This document shows, in pieces, positions 34,687 through 42,290 of a DNA stretch of 64,000 bases. Within the stretch, counting starts at the first letter, position 1; each line of letters starts with the position of its first letter. Location: contig JAKEHY010000023.1 in NCBI GenBank assembly GCA_022614805.1, forward strand, positions 1 to 64,000, read 5' to 3'. Both the position numbers and the translations under genes were made by a program. Source of the stretch: Candidatus Zixiibacteriota bacterium. Lineage in GTDB: Bacteria; Zixibacteria; MSB-5A5; DSPP01. The notes below the pieces were generated by a model that saw nothing but the letters and a program-made list of their open reading frames with translations, was not told the origin of the DNA and made no database searches.

Positions 34687-35088
34687 TTGCATTTGAAAAA
34701 GAAACCCAAACAAACCCCCTTCGATTCCGAACGGGCCTTTTTGTTTGCCGTTTTGCGCAAAAAACTTTTGACTCTGGGCGGAGTCGAAGAGAAAATGACC
34801 TTTGAGCGGGGCAAACCGACCCCGGCCTTCTATGTGGGAAACCGCCAGCTTTGCCACAGCCACCTGGAAGAAACCCGTTTTGGGGTCACCTTCTCCCTCT
34901 CCGCCCAAAAGGACTTTCCGAATGTTCGGACCGATGAGAAAATCAGCCCGGGCCTGAAAAGAAAAATCAAATCGTCCAAGTCCCTCCGCGGCACTCACTG
35001 GGTCTGGCTCGAAATCAAAGCCGAAAAAGATATCGAGAAAATCCTGCCGGTCTTGAGATTAAAACATGCCCGCATAATAGCAGCATAA
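34687..35088 (+). CDS. Small protein resembling the luciferase-domain (DUF5519) family
   Basis: A 133-residue soluble protein. The order of segments (Pro-Ala-Phe-Tyr-Val-Gly-Asn-Arg-Gln-Leu-Cys-His-Ser-His-Leu, a basic middle, His-Trp-Val-Trp-Leu-Glu-Ile, and Val-Leu-Arg-Leu-Lys-His-Ala-Arg at the end) resembles DUF5519/luciferase-like domains of unknown function. This is from memory of the pattern and is uncertain. Start TTG 34687 or TTG 34693; no ATG fits. The sequence before it shows no clear promoter. Confidence 0.5.
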   Translation: MHLKKKPKQTPFDSERAFLFAVLRKKLLTLGGVEEKMTFERGKPTPAFYVGNRQLCHSHLEETRFGVTFSLSAQKDFPNVRTDEKISPGLKRKIKSSKSLRGTHWVWLEIKAEKDIEKILPVLRLKHARIIAA

Positions 35089-35174
35089 CTTTTTGAAATG
35101 TTAAACTCCGGTAACTTGTTTTACCCCTCTTAACGGATTTCATTGCACCGATTCTTAGTCCCCTTCGTTTTTGT

Positions 35175-35207
35175 CCCCTCCTTACGAAGGAGGGGATTGA
35201 GGGGAGG
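35175..35207. repeat. Family-2 repeat upstream of tRNA
   Basis: CCCCTCCTT-acg-AAGGAGGGG followed by ATTGAGGGGAGG, lying 73 bases before the tRNA at 35280. Confidence 0.7.
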
Positions 35208-35241
35208 TTTCTATCGTTGGGAGGGAACTTTGCTCCCGACC

Positions 35242-35270
35242 TTGCCCATCACCTTTCGTTTACTTATCCT
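35242..35270 (+). promoter_or_regulatory. Promoter of the CAT-anticodon tRNA
   Basis: TTGCCC (35242-35247), 17-base spacer, TATCCT (35265-35270), with the predicted start about 3 bases before the tRNA. Confidence 0.6.
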
Positions 35271-35279
35271 ATCCTTCAC

Positions 35280-35353
35280 GGGCCCATAGCTCAGCCGGTT
35301 AGAGCAGCTGACTCATAATCAGCGGGTCGCAGGTTCGAATCCTGCTGGGCCCA
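35280..35353 (+). tRNA. tRNA with CAT anticodon (elongator Met or Ile2)
   Basis: A complete 74-base cloverleaf: acceptor GGGCCCA/TGGGCCC (35280-35286 and 35346-35352), D-arm GCTC...GAGC, anticodon stem GCTGA/TCAGC with loop CTCATAA, T-arm GCAGG-TTCGAAT-CCTGC, discriminator A. No CCA is encoded. A CAT anticodon means elongator methionine, or isoleucine if C34 is changed to lysidine by TilS. An initiator is excluded because the first acceptor pair is matched. I cannot separate Met from Ile2 by eye. Confidence 0.95.
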
Positions 35354-35433
35354 TTAAAGACAGAGATTAGTGAATAGAGATTAGAGATTGGTAAAAACTT
35401 TTCTTCAATTTGTGAATTGAAGATAAAGAGACA

Positions 35434-35478
35434 TTTCCCTCCCCTGGAGGGGAGGGGTAGGGGTGGGGTCAAAGGCTG
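35434..35478. repeat. Family-2 repeat forming the 3' end of the next gene
   Basis: CCCTCCCC-tg-GAGGGGAGGGG followed by TAGGGGTGGGGTCAAAGGCTG. It overlaps the last codons and stop of the minus-strand gene at 35469-35864. Confidence 0.7.
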
Positions 35479-35864
35479 CTCGAAGGAGCCGCGGCTTTAA
35501 AATTCAATCGTTTCCAAGCCCACTGCCCGATACGAAACAGCGCGAACCAGATAGTGAAATAGATGGCGGCGAAAAGCCAGCCAAAGAGAAGTGTAAAAAC
35601 ATTAGCAGCTCCATCGGATTGCATGCGGTCACGCAGTTCATCAGAAGGGTTTGGCGTAGCGCCCACTTGTAGGAACAGACTCTCATAATACAAATGATGG
35701 GAAACGTTCAGTAATAACCACCCCAGAACGATGAAACCCAAAAAAAGAAAAACCGGGTGCCATCGCGGTTTCCAACGATAATGCACAAATAGAAAAGTCG
35801 GTGGCATGATTAGAAAAAGACCGAGGGCCACTTGGCTTAGGATATCAAAAACCACGTAGCTCAT
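35469..35864 (-). CDS. Small multi-span membrane protein, unknown function
   Basis: A 131-residue protein with three hydrophobic segments (about 8-28, 37-55 and 88-112) and conserved-looking aromatic and His residues (Val-Ser-His-His-Leu-Tyr-Tyr). I recognise no family. Its C-terminal Ser-rich residues and stop codon come from the edge of a family-2 repeat, so the original C-terminus may have been altered by repeat insertion. It lies between the two tRNA genes, on the opposite strand. Confidence 0.6.
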   Translation of the reverse strand: MSYVVFDILSQVALGLFLIMPPTFLFVHYRWKPRWHPVFLFLGFIVLGWLLLNVSHHLYYESLFLQVGATPNPSDELRDRMQSDGAANVFTLLFGWLFAAIYFTIWFALFRIGQWAWKRLNFKAAAPSSSL

Positions 35865-35921
35865 TTCGAATTATCGCCCTATTTTCGCGCCCAATATAAC
35901 AGGAGTCGACAAGCCGTTTAG

Positions 35922-36176
35922 TTACCACTTGTCGGCTTTGGGAGGTCTCGTAAGCAGCTCGGTAAGCTTGGCCGAATACCGTTCTATGTCTTCCTGAACA
36001 GCCCGGATTACGCTTTTCCAAATAACCCGGCTGTGATTGGCGGGCAGGGATTCCAGGGTGGCTGCCGCGGAGTCTAAAAAGACGGCGGCCGCGCGCAAAT
36101 CCTCCTGAATCTTCCCCAAATTTGGCACGGGGAGACCGGCGTTCGGATTTTTTTCGGCTGCCTGCTTTTCCTTCAC
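35922..36176 (-). CDS. Small helical protein, unknown function
   Basis: An 84-residue charged, mostly helical protein with no cysteines or membrane spans. GTG 36176 is preceded by GAGGGG at 6 bases, supporting translation. It lies just before the tRNA-Val promoter region, on the opposite strand. No family recognised. Confidence 0.5.
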   Translation of the reverse strand: MKEKQAAEKNPNAGLPVPNLGKIQEDLRAAAVFLDSAAATLESLPANHSRVIWKSVIRAVQEDIERYSAKLTELLTRPPKADKW

Positions 36177-36231
36177 GATTACCCCTCTCCCTGTATAGGT
36201 CGGCAGGGAAGGGAGCTTTGATTAGTCGGGG

Positions 36232-36260
36232 TTGACAGGTTCTAAAAAAAAATCTACCTT
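36232..36260 (+). promoter_or_regulatory. Promoter of tRNA-Val
   Basis: TTGACA (36232-36237), 17-base spacer, TACCTT (36255-36260), leaving a 5' leader of about 22 bases before the tRNA at 36290. Confidence 0.75.
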
Positions 36261-36289
36261 CGATAACGTCCCGCAACTTAGGGACTTTT

Positions 36290-36363
36290 GGGCGATTAGC
36301 TCAGTTGGTTAGAGCGTTCGGTTCACATCCGAAAGGTCGCAGGTTCGAGTCCTGCATTGCCCA
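36290..36363 (+). tRNA. tRNA-Val (CAC anticodon)
   Basis: A complete 74-base cloverleaf: acceptor GGGCGAT/ATTGCCC with one G-T pair, D-arm GCTC...GAGC, anticodon stem TTCGG/CCGAA with loop TTCACAT, T-arm GCAGG-TTCGAGT-CCTGC, discriminator A at 36363, CCA not encoded. Confidence 0.96.
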
Positions 36364-36411
36364 GATGTGAAATTAGCAAGGCATTCCCGGGGAGTGCCGA
36401 ACCTCTTTTAA

Positions 36412-36448
36412 CTCCCTCCCCTCGTATGGAGGGCAGGGGAGAGGTTAC
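36412..36448. repeat. Family-2 repeat downstream of tRNA-Val
   Basis: CTCCCTCCCCTCGTATGGAG followed by GGCAGGGGAGAGGTTAC; an imperfect member of the CCCTCCCC/GGGGAGGG family. Confidence 0.6.
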
Positions 36449-36538
36449 AAAAGGAACAAAGACGAAGGAGTTTGGGTTCTTTCTAATGCAAGTGGTGGTA
36501 AAAAAGGAACAGTTTGGGCCCGCCCTCCGACAGAGTTC

Positions 36539-36590
36539 GAGGTGGGCAAAGACCGGCACCTCTGGGAAACCCCCGGAGGTGTTTTTTTTT
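36539..36590 (+). terminator. Terminator with a competing upstream stem (possible attenuator)
   Basis: CACCTC (36557-36562) pairs with GAGGTG (36576-36581) around a GGG-aaa-CCC inner stem and is followed by a run of ten T. A second GAGGTG at 36539-36544 could pair with the same CACCTC and prevent the terminator. The next gene starts only 18 bases on, so this could be an attenuation leader instead of a plain terminator. Confidence 0.6.
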
Positions 36591-36607
36591 AGGGAAGGAA
36601 GGATGGT

Positions 36608-37405
36608 ATGCCGGAAGAAGTCGCGCAAAAGGAGCTTTCCTGCCGGCCCGATGCGGCCGGGCGAATCGAAAGACGGGGGGCCTCGGGCTTGAACAAAGAC
36701 GCCGAACACTTGCTGGAACTGCAGGAGGTGGATTTCGTTCTTTTGGAACTGGAACAGTCCAAAACCTACCTGCCGGAAATGATTGCCCAGAAGGAAAAGG
36801 AAATCGGAATTCTGGAGAGCGACCTGAAAGCCCGGCAGGAAACGCTCACCGCCAAGACCCTTGAAATCAAACGGCTGGAGCTGGACGTTTCCAAATTTCA
36901 AACCGAACTCGCGAACCTCCAAAAAAGGATGCGGGACATAAAAACCAACAAGGAATACGACGCTTTGGTAAAGGAAATCGACGTCCGCAAAGCCGCCGTT
37001 TCCCAGACGGAGGAAAAGACCCTCCAGCTGATGTCCGAAAGCGAGGATTTGAAAAAGGAAATCGAGGCATTGAAGGAGAAGCTGGAGACTGTGAAAAAAC
37101 ACAGCGCCGCCGAGCTGGAAAGTTTGCGCCGGGAGCTGGAGGCCATCGGCGTCAAGGTGCGCGCCAAACTGGACGAGCGGAAAGTGAAAGCCGCCCGCCT
37201 GGACCGGCAGGCTTTGACGATTTACGAGCGGGTGCGCAAGGGAAGGGGGGGGCACGCCGTGGTGCGGGTGACCCAGAGCCGCCCGGCCTGCGGCGGCTGC
37301 TTCAAGACCCTCCCCCCGCAAAGGATTCAGGAACTGAAGCGGGGGGACCAGGTCATCACCTGCCAGAACTGCGGACGCATACTCATCTGGGTGCCGGAGG
37401 ATTGA
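36608..37405 (+). CDS. Coiled-coil protein with C4 zinc ribbon (DUF164/CT398 type)
   Basis: A 265-residue protein. A long antiparallel coiled coil (about 35-200) includes Met-Arg-Asp-Ile-Lys-Thr-Asn-Lys-Glu-Tyr-Asp-Ala-Leu, followed by a zinc ribbon with Cys-Gly-Gly-Cys-Phe-x-Thr-Leu-Pro-Pro-Gln and Cys-Gln-Asn-Cys-Gly-Arg-Ile. This conserved family is linked to nucleic-acid or secretion functions in different species; its function is not settled. ATG 36608 follows GGAAGGAAGG. The first 27 residues are atypical, and a TTG at 36689 gives the usual family start. guaB begins directly after its stop. Confidence 0.85.
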   Translation: MPEEVAQKELSCRPDAAGRIERRGASGLNKDAEHLLELQEVDFVLLELEQSKTYLPEMIAQKEKEIGILESDLKARQETLTAKTLEIKRLELDVSKFQTELANLQKRMRDIKTNKEYDALVKEIDVRKAAVSQTEEKTLQLMSESEDLKKEIEALKEKLETVKKHSAAELESLRRELEAIGVKVRAKLDERKVKAARLDRQALTIYERVRKGRGGHAVVRVTQSRPACGGCFKTLPPQRIQELKRGDQVITCQNCGRILIWVPED

Positions 37406-38872
<1,467 letters not shown>

Positions 38873-38938
38873 TTTTTTCTAAAGTTTAGTCCCACGGCTT
38901 CCGCCGGGGGGATTCGCATCATAATCCTCGTTTTCTTT

Positions 38939-38983
38939 TCCCTCCCCTTGAGGGGAGGGATTAAGGGAGGGGTCAAAGACTGC
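38939..38983. repeat. Family-2 repeat between guaB and yebC
   Basis: CCCTCCCC-tt-GAGGGGAGGG followed by ATTAAGGGAGGGGTCAAAGAC, the clearest copy of this family. Confidence 0.75.
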
Positions 38984-38998
38984 AACAACTCAAAGCTG

Positions 38999-39027
38999 TT
39001 GCTTAAAAAGACAATATTTCGTTAATT
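38999..39027 (+). promoter_or_regulatory. Promoter of yebC-ruvC-ruvA, leaderless
   Basis: TTGCTT (38999-39004), 17-base spacer, TTAATT (39022-39027). The ATG at 39037 starts 10 bases after the -10, with no ribosome-binding site between them. Confidence 0.6.
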
Positions 39028-39036
39028 TCCCCCGCT

Positions 39037-39789
39037 ATGTCCGGTCACAGCAAATGGTCCACCATCAAGCGGAAAAAGGAGAAGATAGACGCCGCCCGCG
39101 GAAAAGTTTTCACCCGTTTAATCCGCGAAATCACCGTCTCGGCCCGCCAGGGGGGCGGCAACCCGGACGCCAACCCGCGCCTGCGCACCGCCATCGCCGC
39201 CGCCAAAGAGGCCTCCATGCCGGCCGACAACATCAAACGCGCCATAATGAAAGGGACCGGCGAACTCCCCGGCACCATCGTCGAAGAAATCACCTACGAA
39301 GGCTACGGCCCCGGCGGCGCGGCCGTTTTGGTGGAAGTCGTCACCGACAACAAAAACCGGGTGGTTTCGGAAATCCGCCATATCTTCGACCGTTTCAGCG
39401 GCAACCTGGGGGCTTCCGGCTCGGTCGCCTGGATTTTTTCCAAGCAGGGGTATTTCACGGTCGAGAAAAATAAAATCGGAGAGGACGACCTTTTGGGTAT
39501 CATCTTGGATGCTGGCGCAACTGATTTGCAAACCTCCGGTGATGAATACGAAATTTACACCCCCTTCCATTCCTTCGAGGCCGTGCGGCAGGCATTGGAA
39601 AAAAACAAAATCCCATACAAGCAGGCCGAAGTTACGATGACCCCTTCCACCACCGTGCGGCTGGAGGGGAGGGAGGCCGAGCATATGCTCAAGCTGATGG
39701 AAGCCCTGGAGGAGCACGACGACGTGCAGAAGGTTTATTCCAATTTCGACATCGACGAAGCGGTGATGGAGCGAATTTCCGCCGGCTGA
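39037..39789 (+). CDS. yebC: YebC/PmpR family translation or transcription factor (DUF28)
   Basis: A 250-residue protein starting Met-Ser-Gly-His-Ser-Lys-Trp-Ser-Thr-Ile-Lys, with Pro-Ala-Asp-Asn-Ile-Lys-Arg-Ala-Ile and Glu-Gly-Tyr-Gly-Pro-Gly-Gly, all signatures of the family. Members act as DNA-binding regulators or as ribosome-associated factors that relieve stalling. The yebC-ruvC-ruvA order is conserved in many bacteria. It ends 2 bases before ruvC. Confidence 0.95.
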   Translation: MSGHSKWSTIKRKKEKIDAARGKVFTRLIREITVSARQGGGNPDANPRLRTAIAAAKEASMPADNIKRAIMKGTGELPGTIVEEITYEGYGPGGAAVLVEVVTDNKNRVVSEIRHIFDRFSGNLGASGSVAWIFSKQGYFTVEKNKIGEDDLLGIILDAGATDLQTSGDEYEIYTPFHSFEAVRQALEKNKIPYKQAEVTMTPSTTVRLEGREAEHMLKLMEALEEHDDVQKVYSNFDIDEAVMERISAG

Positions 39790-39791
39790 TA

Positions 39792-40325
39792 ATGGAAGGC
39801 GCGGACGTTTTAGGGATTGATCCCGGCATCGGAGCCACCGGCTACGGCCTTGTTCGGTTTGTAGGGGCGCATCGCGATGCGCCCTTTTTGCTTGAATGCG
39901 GTGTTTTAAAAACCTCCCCCAAGAAAAAAACCCCCGAACGCCTGCGCGAAATTTACGATTTGGTTCTGGGGTTGATTCAAAAACACTCTCCACGAGCATT
40001 AGTTGTTGAGAAGGCGTTTTACGGCAAGAGCGTTTCGGTCGCTATGACCATCGGGCAGGCCCGCGGCGCGGCGATTTTGGCCGCCGCCAATCTGGGACTG
40101 CCGGTCTATGAATTCTCCGCCCGCGAGGTCAAGCAGGCCGTCACCGGCAACGGCGCGGCGGACAAAACCCAGGTTCAATATATGATTGGACAACTTTTGA
40201 GTTTAAAAAGCCCGCCCGACTCCCCCGACGCCTGCGACGCTCTGGCCGTGGCCTTAACCTATCATTTCCGTTCAAAAGTACCCGTAGGGGCGGGCCTTGT
40301 GTCCGCCCGTTCGACAAAATTATGA
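39792..40325 (+). CDS. ruvC: Holliday junction resolvase RuvC with two palindrome insertions
   Basis: A 177-residue RuvC: Gly-Ile-Asp-Pro-Gly near residue 8 with the first catalytic Asp, Val-Val-Glu-Lys-Ala-Phe with the catalytic Glu, and Asp-Ala-x2-Asp-Ala-Leu-Ala near the end. It cuts four-way junctions together with RuvAB. Two copies of the GTAGGGGCG palindrome are read in frame. One (39861-39884) adds Val-Gly-Ala-His-Arg-Asp-Ala-Pro in a surface strand after Leu-Val-Arg-Phe; the other (40284-40309) encodes the C-terminal Val-Gly-Ala-Gly-Leu-Val-Ser-Ala and has replaced or extended the native end. All catalytic carboxylates remain, so activity is likely kept. Confidence 0.93.
   Translation: MEGADVLGIDPGIGATGYGLVRFVGAHRDAPFLLECGVLKTSPKKKTPERLREIYDLVLGLIQKHSPRALVVEKAFYGKSVSVAMTIGQARGAAILAAANLGLPVYEFSAREVKQAVTGNGAADKTQVQYMIGQLLSLKSPPDSPDACDALAVALTYHFRSKVPVGAGLVSARSTKL
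39861..39884. repeat. In-frame palindrome in ruvC, copy 1
   Basis: A 24-base unit, GTAGGGGCGCATCG facing CGATGCGCCC, exactly 8 codons, read Val-Gly-Ala first. Confidence 0.9.
40284..40309. repeat. In-frame palindrome at the ruvC 3' end
   Basis: GTAGGGGCGGGCC...GTCCGCCCGTTC, read Val-Gly-Ala. It lies 13 bases before the ruvA start codon. Confidence 0.75.
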
Positions 40326-40915
40326 TTGCCCACCTCTCCGGCCGCATCGCCGAAAAAACGCCGACGTCCGTCGTTTTGGATGTCTCCGGCGTCGGCTACA
40401 TTTGCGAAATTCCGGTCTCCAGTTTTAAACAGCTTCCCGCCGTCGGCGAGTCGGTCAAATTGTTGACCCATTTTCACGTCACCGCCGATGCGCACAAGCT
40501 TTTCGGCTTCTACACGCCGGAAGAGCGGGAGCTTTTCACCCATTTGATTTCGGTCTCCGGCGTCGGGCCGAAGATGGCCTTGACTTTGCTTTCCGGCGCA
40601 ACGGTCGCCGAAATCGCCGACTGGATTCGCAAAGGTAAAACCGAGCTTTTGACCCGCGTCCCCGGCATCGGCCCAAAAACCGCCTCCCGATTGATAGTCG
40701 AATTGAAGGACAAGCTGGAAAAAATGAAAATCACCGCCGTTCCCGGCGCGGTTCGGGTCGAGAGCACCTTTGAAGATGAGGCCACAATGGCTTTGGTCAC
40801 CCTCGGCTACGGCCGCCTGGAGGCCAAACGGGCAATCGAAAAAGCGCTGTCCACCAACGGCCACCCCAAAAACGTGGAGGAACTGATACGCCAGGCCTTG
40901 CGCGTAGCCCAATAA
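40322..40915 (+). CDS. ruvA: Holliday junction branch migration protein RuvA
   Basis: A 197-residue RuvA of normal size. An OB-fold domain (about 1-65, Gly-Val-Gly-Tyr) and helix-hairpin-helix motifs (Val-Ser-Gly-Val-Gly-Pro-Lys near 80; Val-Pro-Gly-Ile-Gly-Pro-Lys-Thr-Ala near 117) are followed by an acidic-linked C-terminal domain that contacts RuvB. Its ATG overlaps the ruvC stop (ATGA). No palindrome insertion is present here, unlike in its neighbours. Confidence 0.96.
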   Translation: MIAHLSGRIAEKTPTSVVLDVSGVGYICEIPVSSFKQLPAVGESVKLLTHFHVTADAHKLFGFYTPEERELFTHLISVSGVGPKMALTLLSGATVAEIADWIRKGKTELLTRVPGIGPKTASRLIVELKDKLEKMKITAVPGAVRVESTFEDEATMALVTLGYGRLEAKRAIEKALSTNGHPKNVEELIRQALRVAQ

Positions 40916-40929
40916 CTAATTTTTGCCTT

Positions 40930-41016
40930 GTGGCGCAGGTTTGGCATTATCTAACCTGCGTGTTGCCCGAAACCGCAGGATACGTCCTGTTAGAATGGGA
41001 CTTTATCCTGCGCCAC
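40930..41016. repeat. Cloverleaf-like palindromic element, copy 2 (inverted)
   Basis: Bounded by GTGGCGCAGG (40930-40939) and CCTGCGCCAC (41007-41016). Inner arms are CGCAGGTTT/TAACCTGCG and CGCAGGATA/TTATCCTGCG. The order of the arms is reversed relative to 3773-3862, so it is the same element on the other strand, with diverged loops. It lies between ruvA and ruvB. Confidence 0.8.
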
Positions 41017-41040
41017 AAATAAATGCTATATTGACGGCCA

Positions 41041-42267
41041 ATGACCGACCTTAAACCGCACGACCGCTACACCACCCCCTCCGCTTTGCCGGGCGAACGT
41101 GATTTCGACGAATCCCTGCGCCCCTCCCGCTTTGCCGATTTCGTGGGACAGGGGAAAACCATCGAAAATCTAAAGGTCTTCATCGCCGCCGCCCAAAAAC
41201 GGGGAGAAGCGCTCGACCACTGCCTTTTCTACGGCCCGCCGGGTTTGGGCAAAACGACTCTGGCCCGCATCGTCGCCGCCGAACTGGGCGTCGGCTTCAA
41301 AAGCACCTCCGGCCCGGTTATGGAACGGGCGGCCGATTTGGCCGGCATTTTGACCAATCTGAACGAGCGGGAGGTTCTCTTCATAGACGAAATCCACCGC
41401 TTGAATCATGTGGTCGAAGAATATCTCTACTCGGCAATGGAAGATTATTCACTCGACATCATAATCGATAAAGGCCCCGCCGCCCGCTCGGTCAAGCTCC
41501 CGCTCAAGCGCTTCACTTTAATCGGCGCCACCACCCGTGCCGGGCTTTTGACTTCCCCTCTGCGGGCCCGTTTCGGCGTGGTCGGCCGGCTGGATTATTA
41601 CACGAGCGAGGATTTAATCCGCATTCTGGAGCGCTCCGCCCGCATTTTGAAAATCGAGCTGACCGCCGAAGGCGCCGAAGAAATCGCCCGCCGTTCCCGC
41701 GGCACCCCCCGTATCGTCAACCGCCTCCTCCGCCGCGTCCGCGATTTCGCCGACGTAGGGGCGATTCACGAATCCCCCGCGTCAGATTCACGTTTAGCCC
41801 CCCAGCCACAGGGTTCTTCTCGGGTAACCCCCCAGCCCCCGCTGGGGGGAAAATTCGTAGGTGCGATTCACGAATCCCCCTCATCCAACCCCGTAGGGGC
41901 GACCGGCGGGTCGCCCACTTCCAAATCCGTAGGGGCACGGCACGCCGTGCCCGCGCCCCTGCCCATCGACAAAGACCTCGCCCTTCACGCCCTTCAACGC
42001 CTGGACGTGGACGAACGCGGCCTGGATGAAATGGACAAAAAAATAATGGAAGTGGTCATCGGCAAATTCAAAGGCGGCCCGGTCGGCATCTCGGCATTGG
42101 CCGTGGCGGTCGGCGAGGAAGAAGACACCATCGAGGAAATCTACGAACCGTTCTTGATTCAAGAGGGCTTTTTGGACCGTACCCCCCGCGGTAGAATGGC
42201 CACCTCCAACGCCTACAAGCACCTCGGCCTCAAAGCCCCGGAGCTTTCGCAGAAGGAGCTATTTTAG
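41041..42267 (+). CDS. ruvB: Holliday junction helicase RuvB with a 70-residue repeat-derived insertion
   Basis: A 408-residue RuvB (usual length about 340). AAA+ motifs are intact: Walker A Gly-Pro-Pro-Gly-Leu-Gly-Lys-Thr-Thr near residue 65, Walker B Phe-Ile-Asp-Glu-Ile-His, and the sensor/Arg segment Gly-Ala-Thr-Thr-Arg-Ala-Gly-Leu. After Arg-Arg-Val-Arg-Asp-Phe-Ala-Asp, about residues 239-308 are encoded by four 24-base palindromes and intervening repeat DNA. The protein then resumes with Asp-Lys-Asp-Leu-Ala-Leu and a normal winged-helix domain. The insertion sits in the linker between domains 2 and 3 and is rich in Gly, Pro and Ser. TATATT at 41027-41032 is a likely -10, 8 bases before ATG. 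Confidence 0.95.
   Translation: MTDLKPHDRYTTPSALPGERDFDESLRPSRFADFVGQGKTIENLKVFIAAAQKRGEALDHCLFYGPPGLGKTTLARIVAAELGVGFKSTSGPVMERAADLAGILTNLNEREVLFIDEIHRLNHVVEEYLYSAMEDYSLDIIIDKGPAARSVKLPLKRFTLIGATTRAGLLTSPLRARFGVVGRLDYYTSEDLIRILERSARILKIELTAEGAEEIARRSRGTPRIVNRLLRRVRDFADVGAIHESPASDSRLAPQPQGSSRVTPQPPLGGKFVGAIHESPSSNPVGATGGSPTSKSVGARHAVPAPLPIDKDLALHALQRLDVDERGLDEMDKKIMEVVIGKFKGGPVGISALAVAVGEEEDTIEEIYEPFLIQEGFLDRTPRGRMATSNAYKHLGLKAPELSQKELF
41755..41952. repeat. Cluster of four in-frame palindromes in ruvB
   Basis: Units of exactly 24 bases at 41755-41778, 41857-41880, 41893-41916 and 41929-41952. Each begins GTAGG(G/T)GC and is read Val-Gly-Ala. Between the first two lies a different repeat with CCCCCCAGC/GCTGGGGGG inverted arms (41828-41849). 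Confidence 0.93.
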
Positions 42268-42290
42268 TATATTTGTAAAAGGAAATTTGT

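Noticed and set aside
36364-36607. RNase P RNA, SRP RNA or T-box leader before the zinc-ribbon gene
   Set aside because: The diagnostic sequences (for example the T-box GGTGG-ACCGCG or the SRP GGAAGGAAGCAG loop) are absent and the region is too short for RNase P RNA.
36323-37321. A 332-codon minus-strand frame over the zinc-ribbon gene and tRNA-Val
   Set aside because: It runs through a tRNA and is antisense to a conserved coiled-coil gene.
41755-41952. CRISPR-like array in ruvB
   Set aside because: The units are individually palindromic, not identical, and irregularly spaced, with no leader or cas genes; they are interspersed palindromes.
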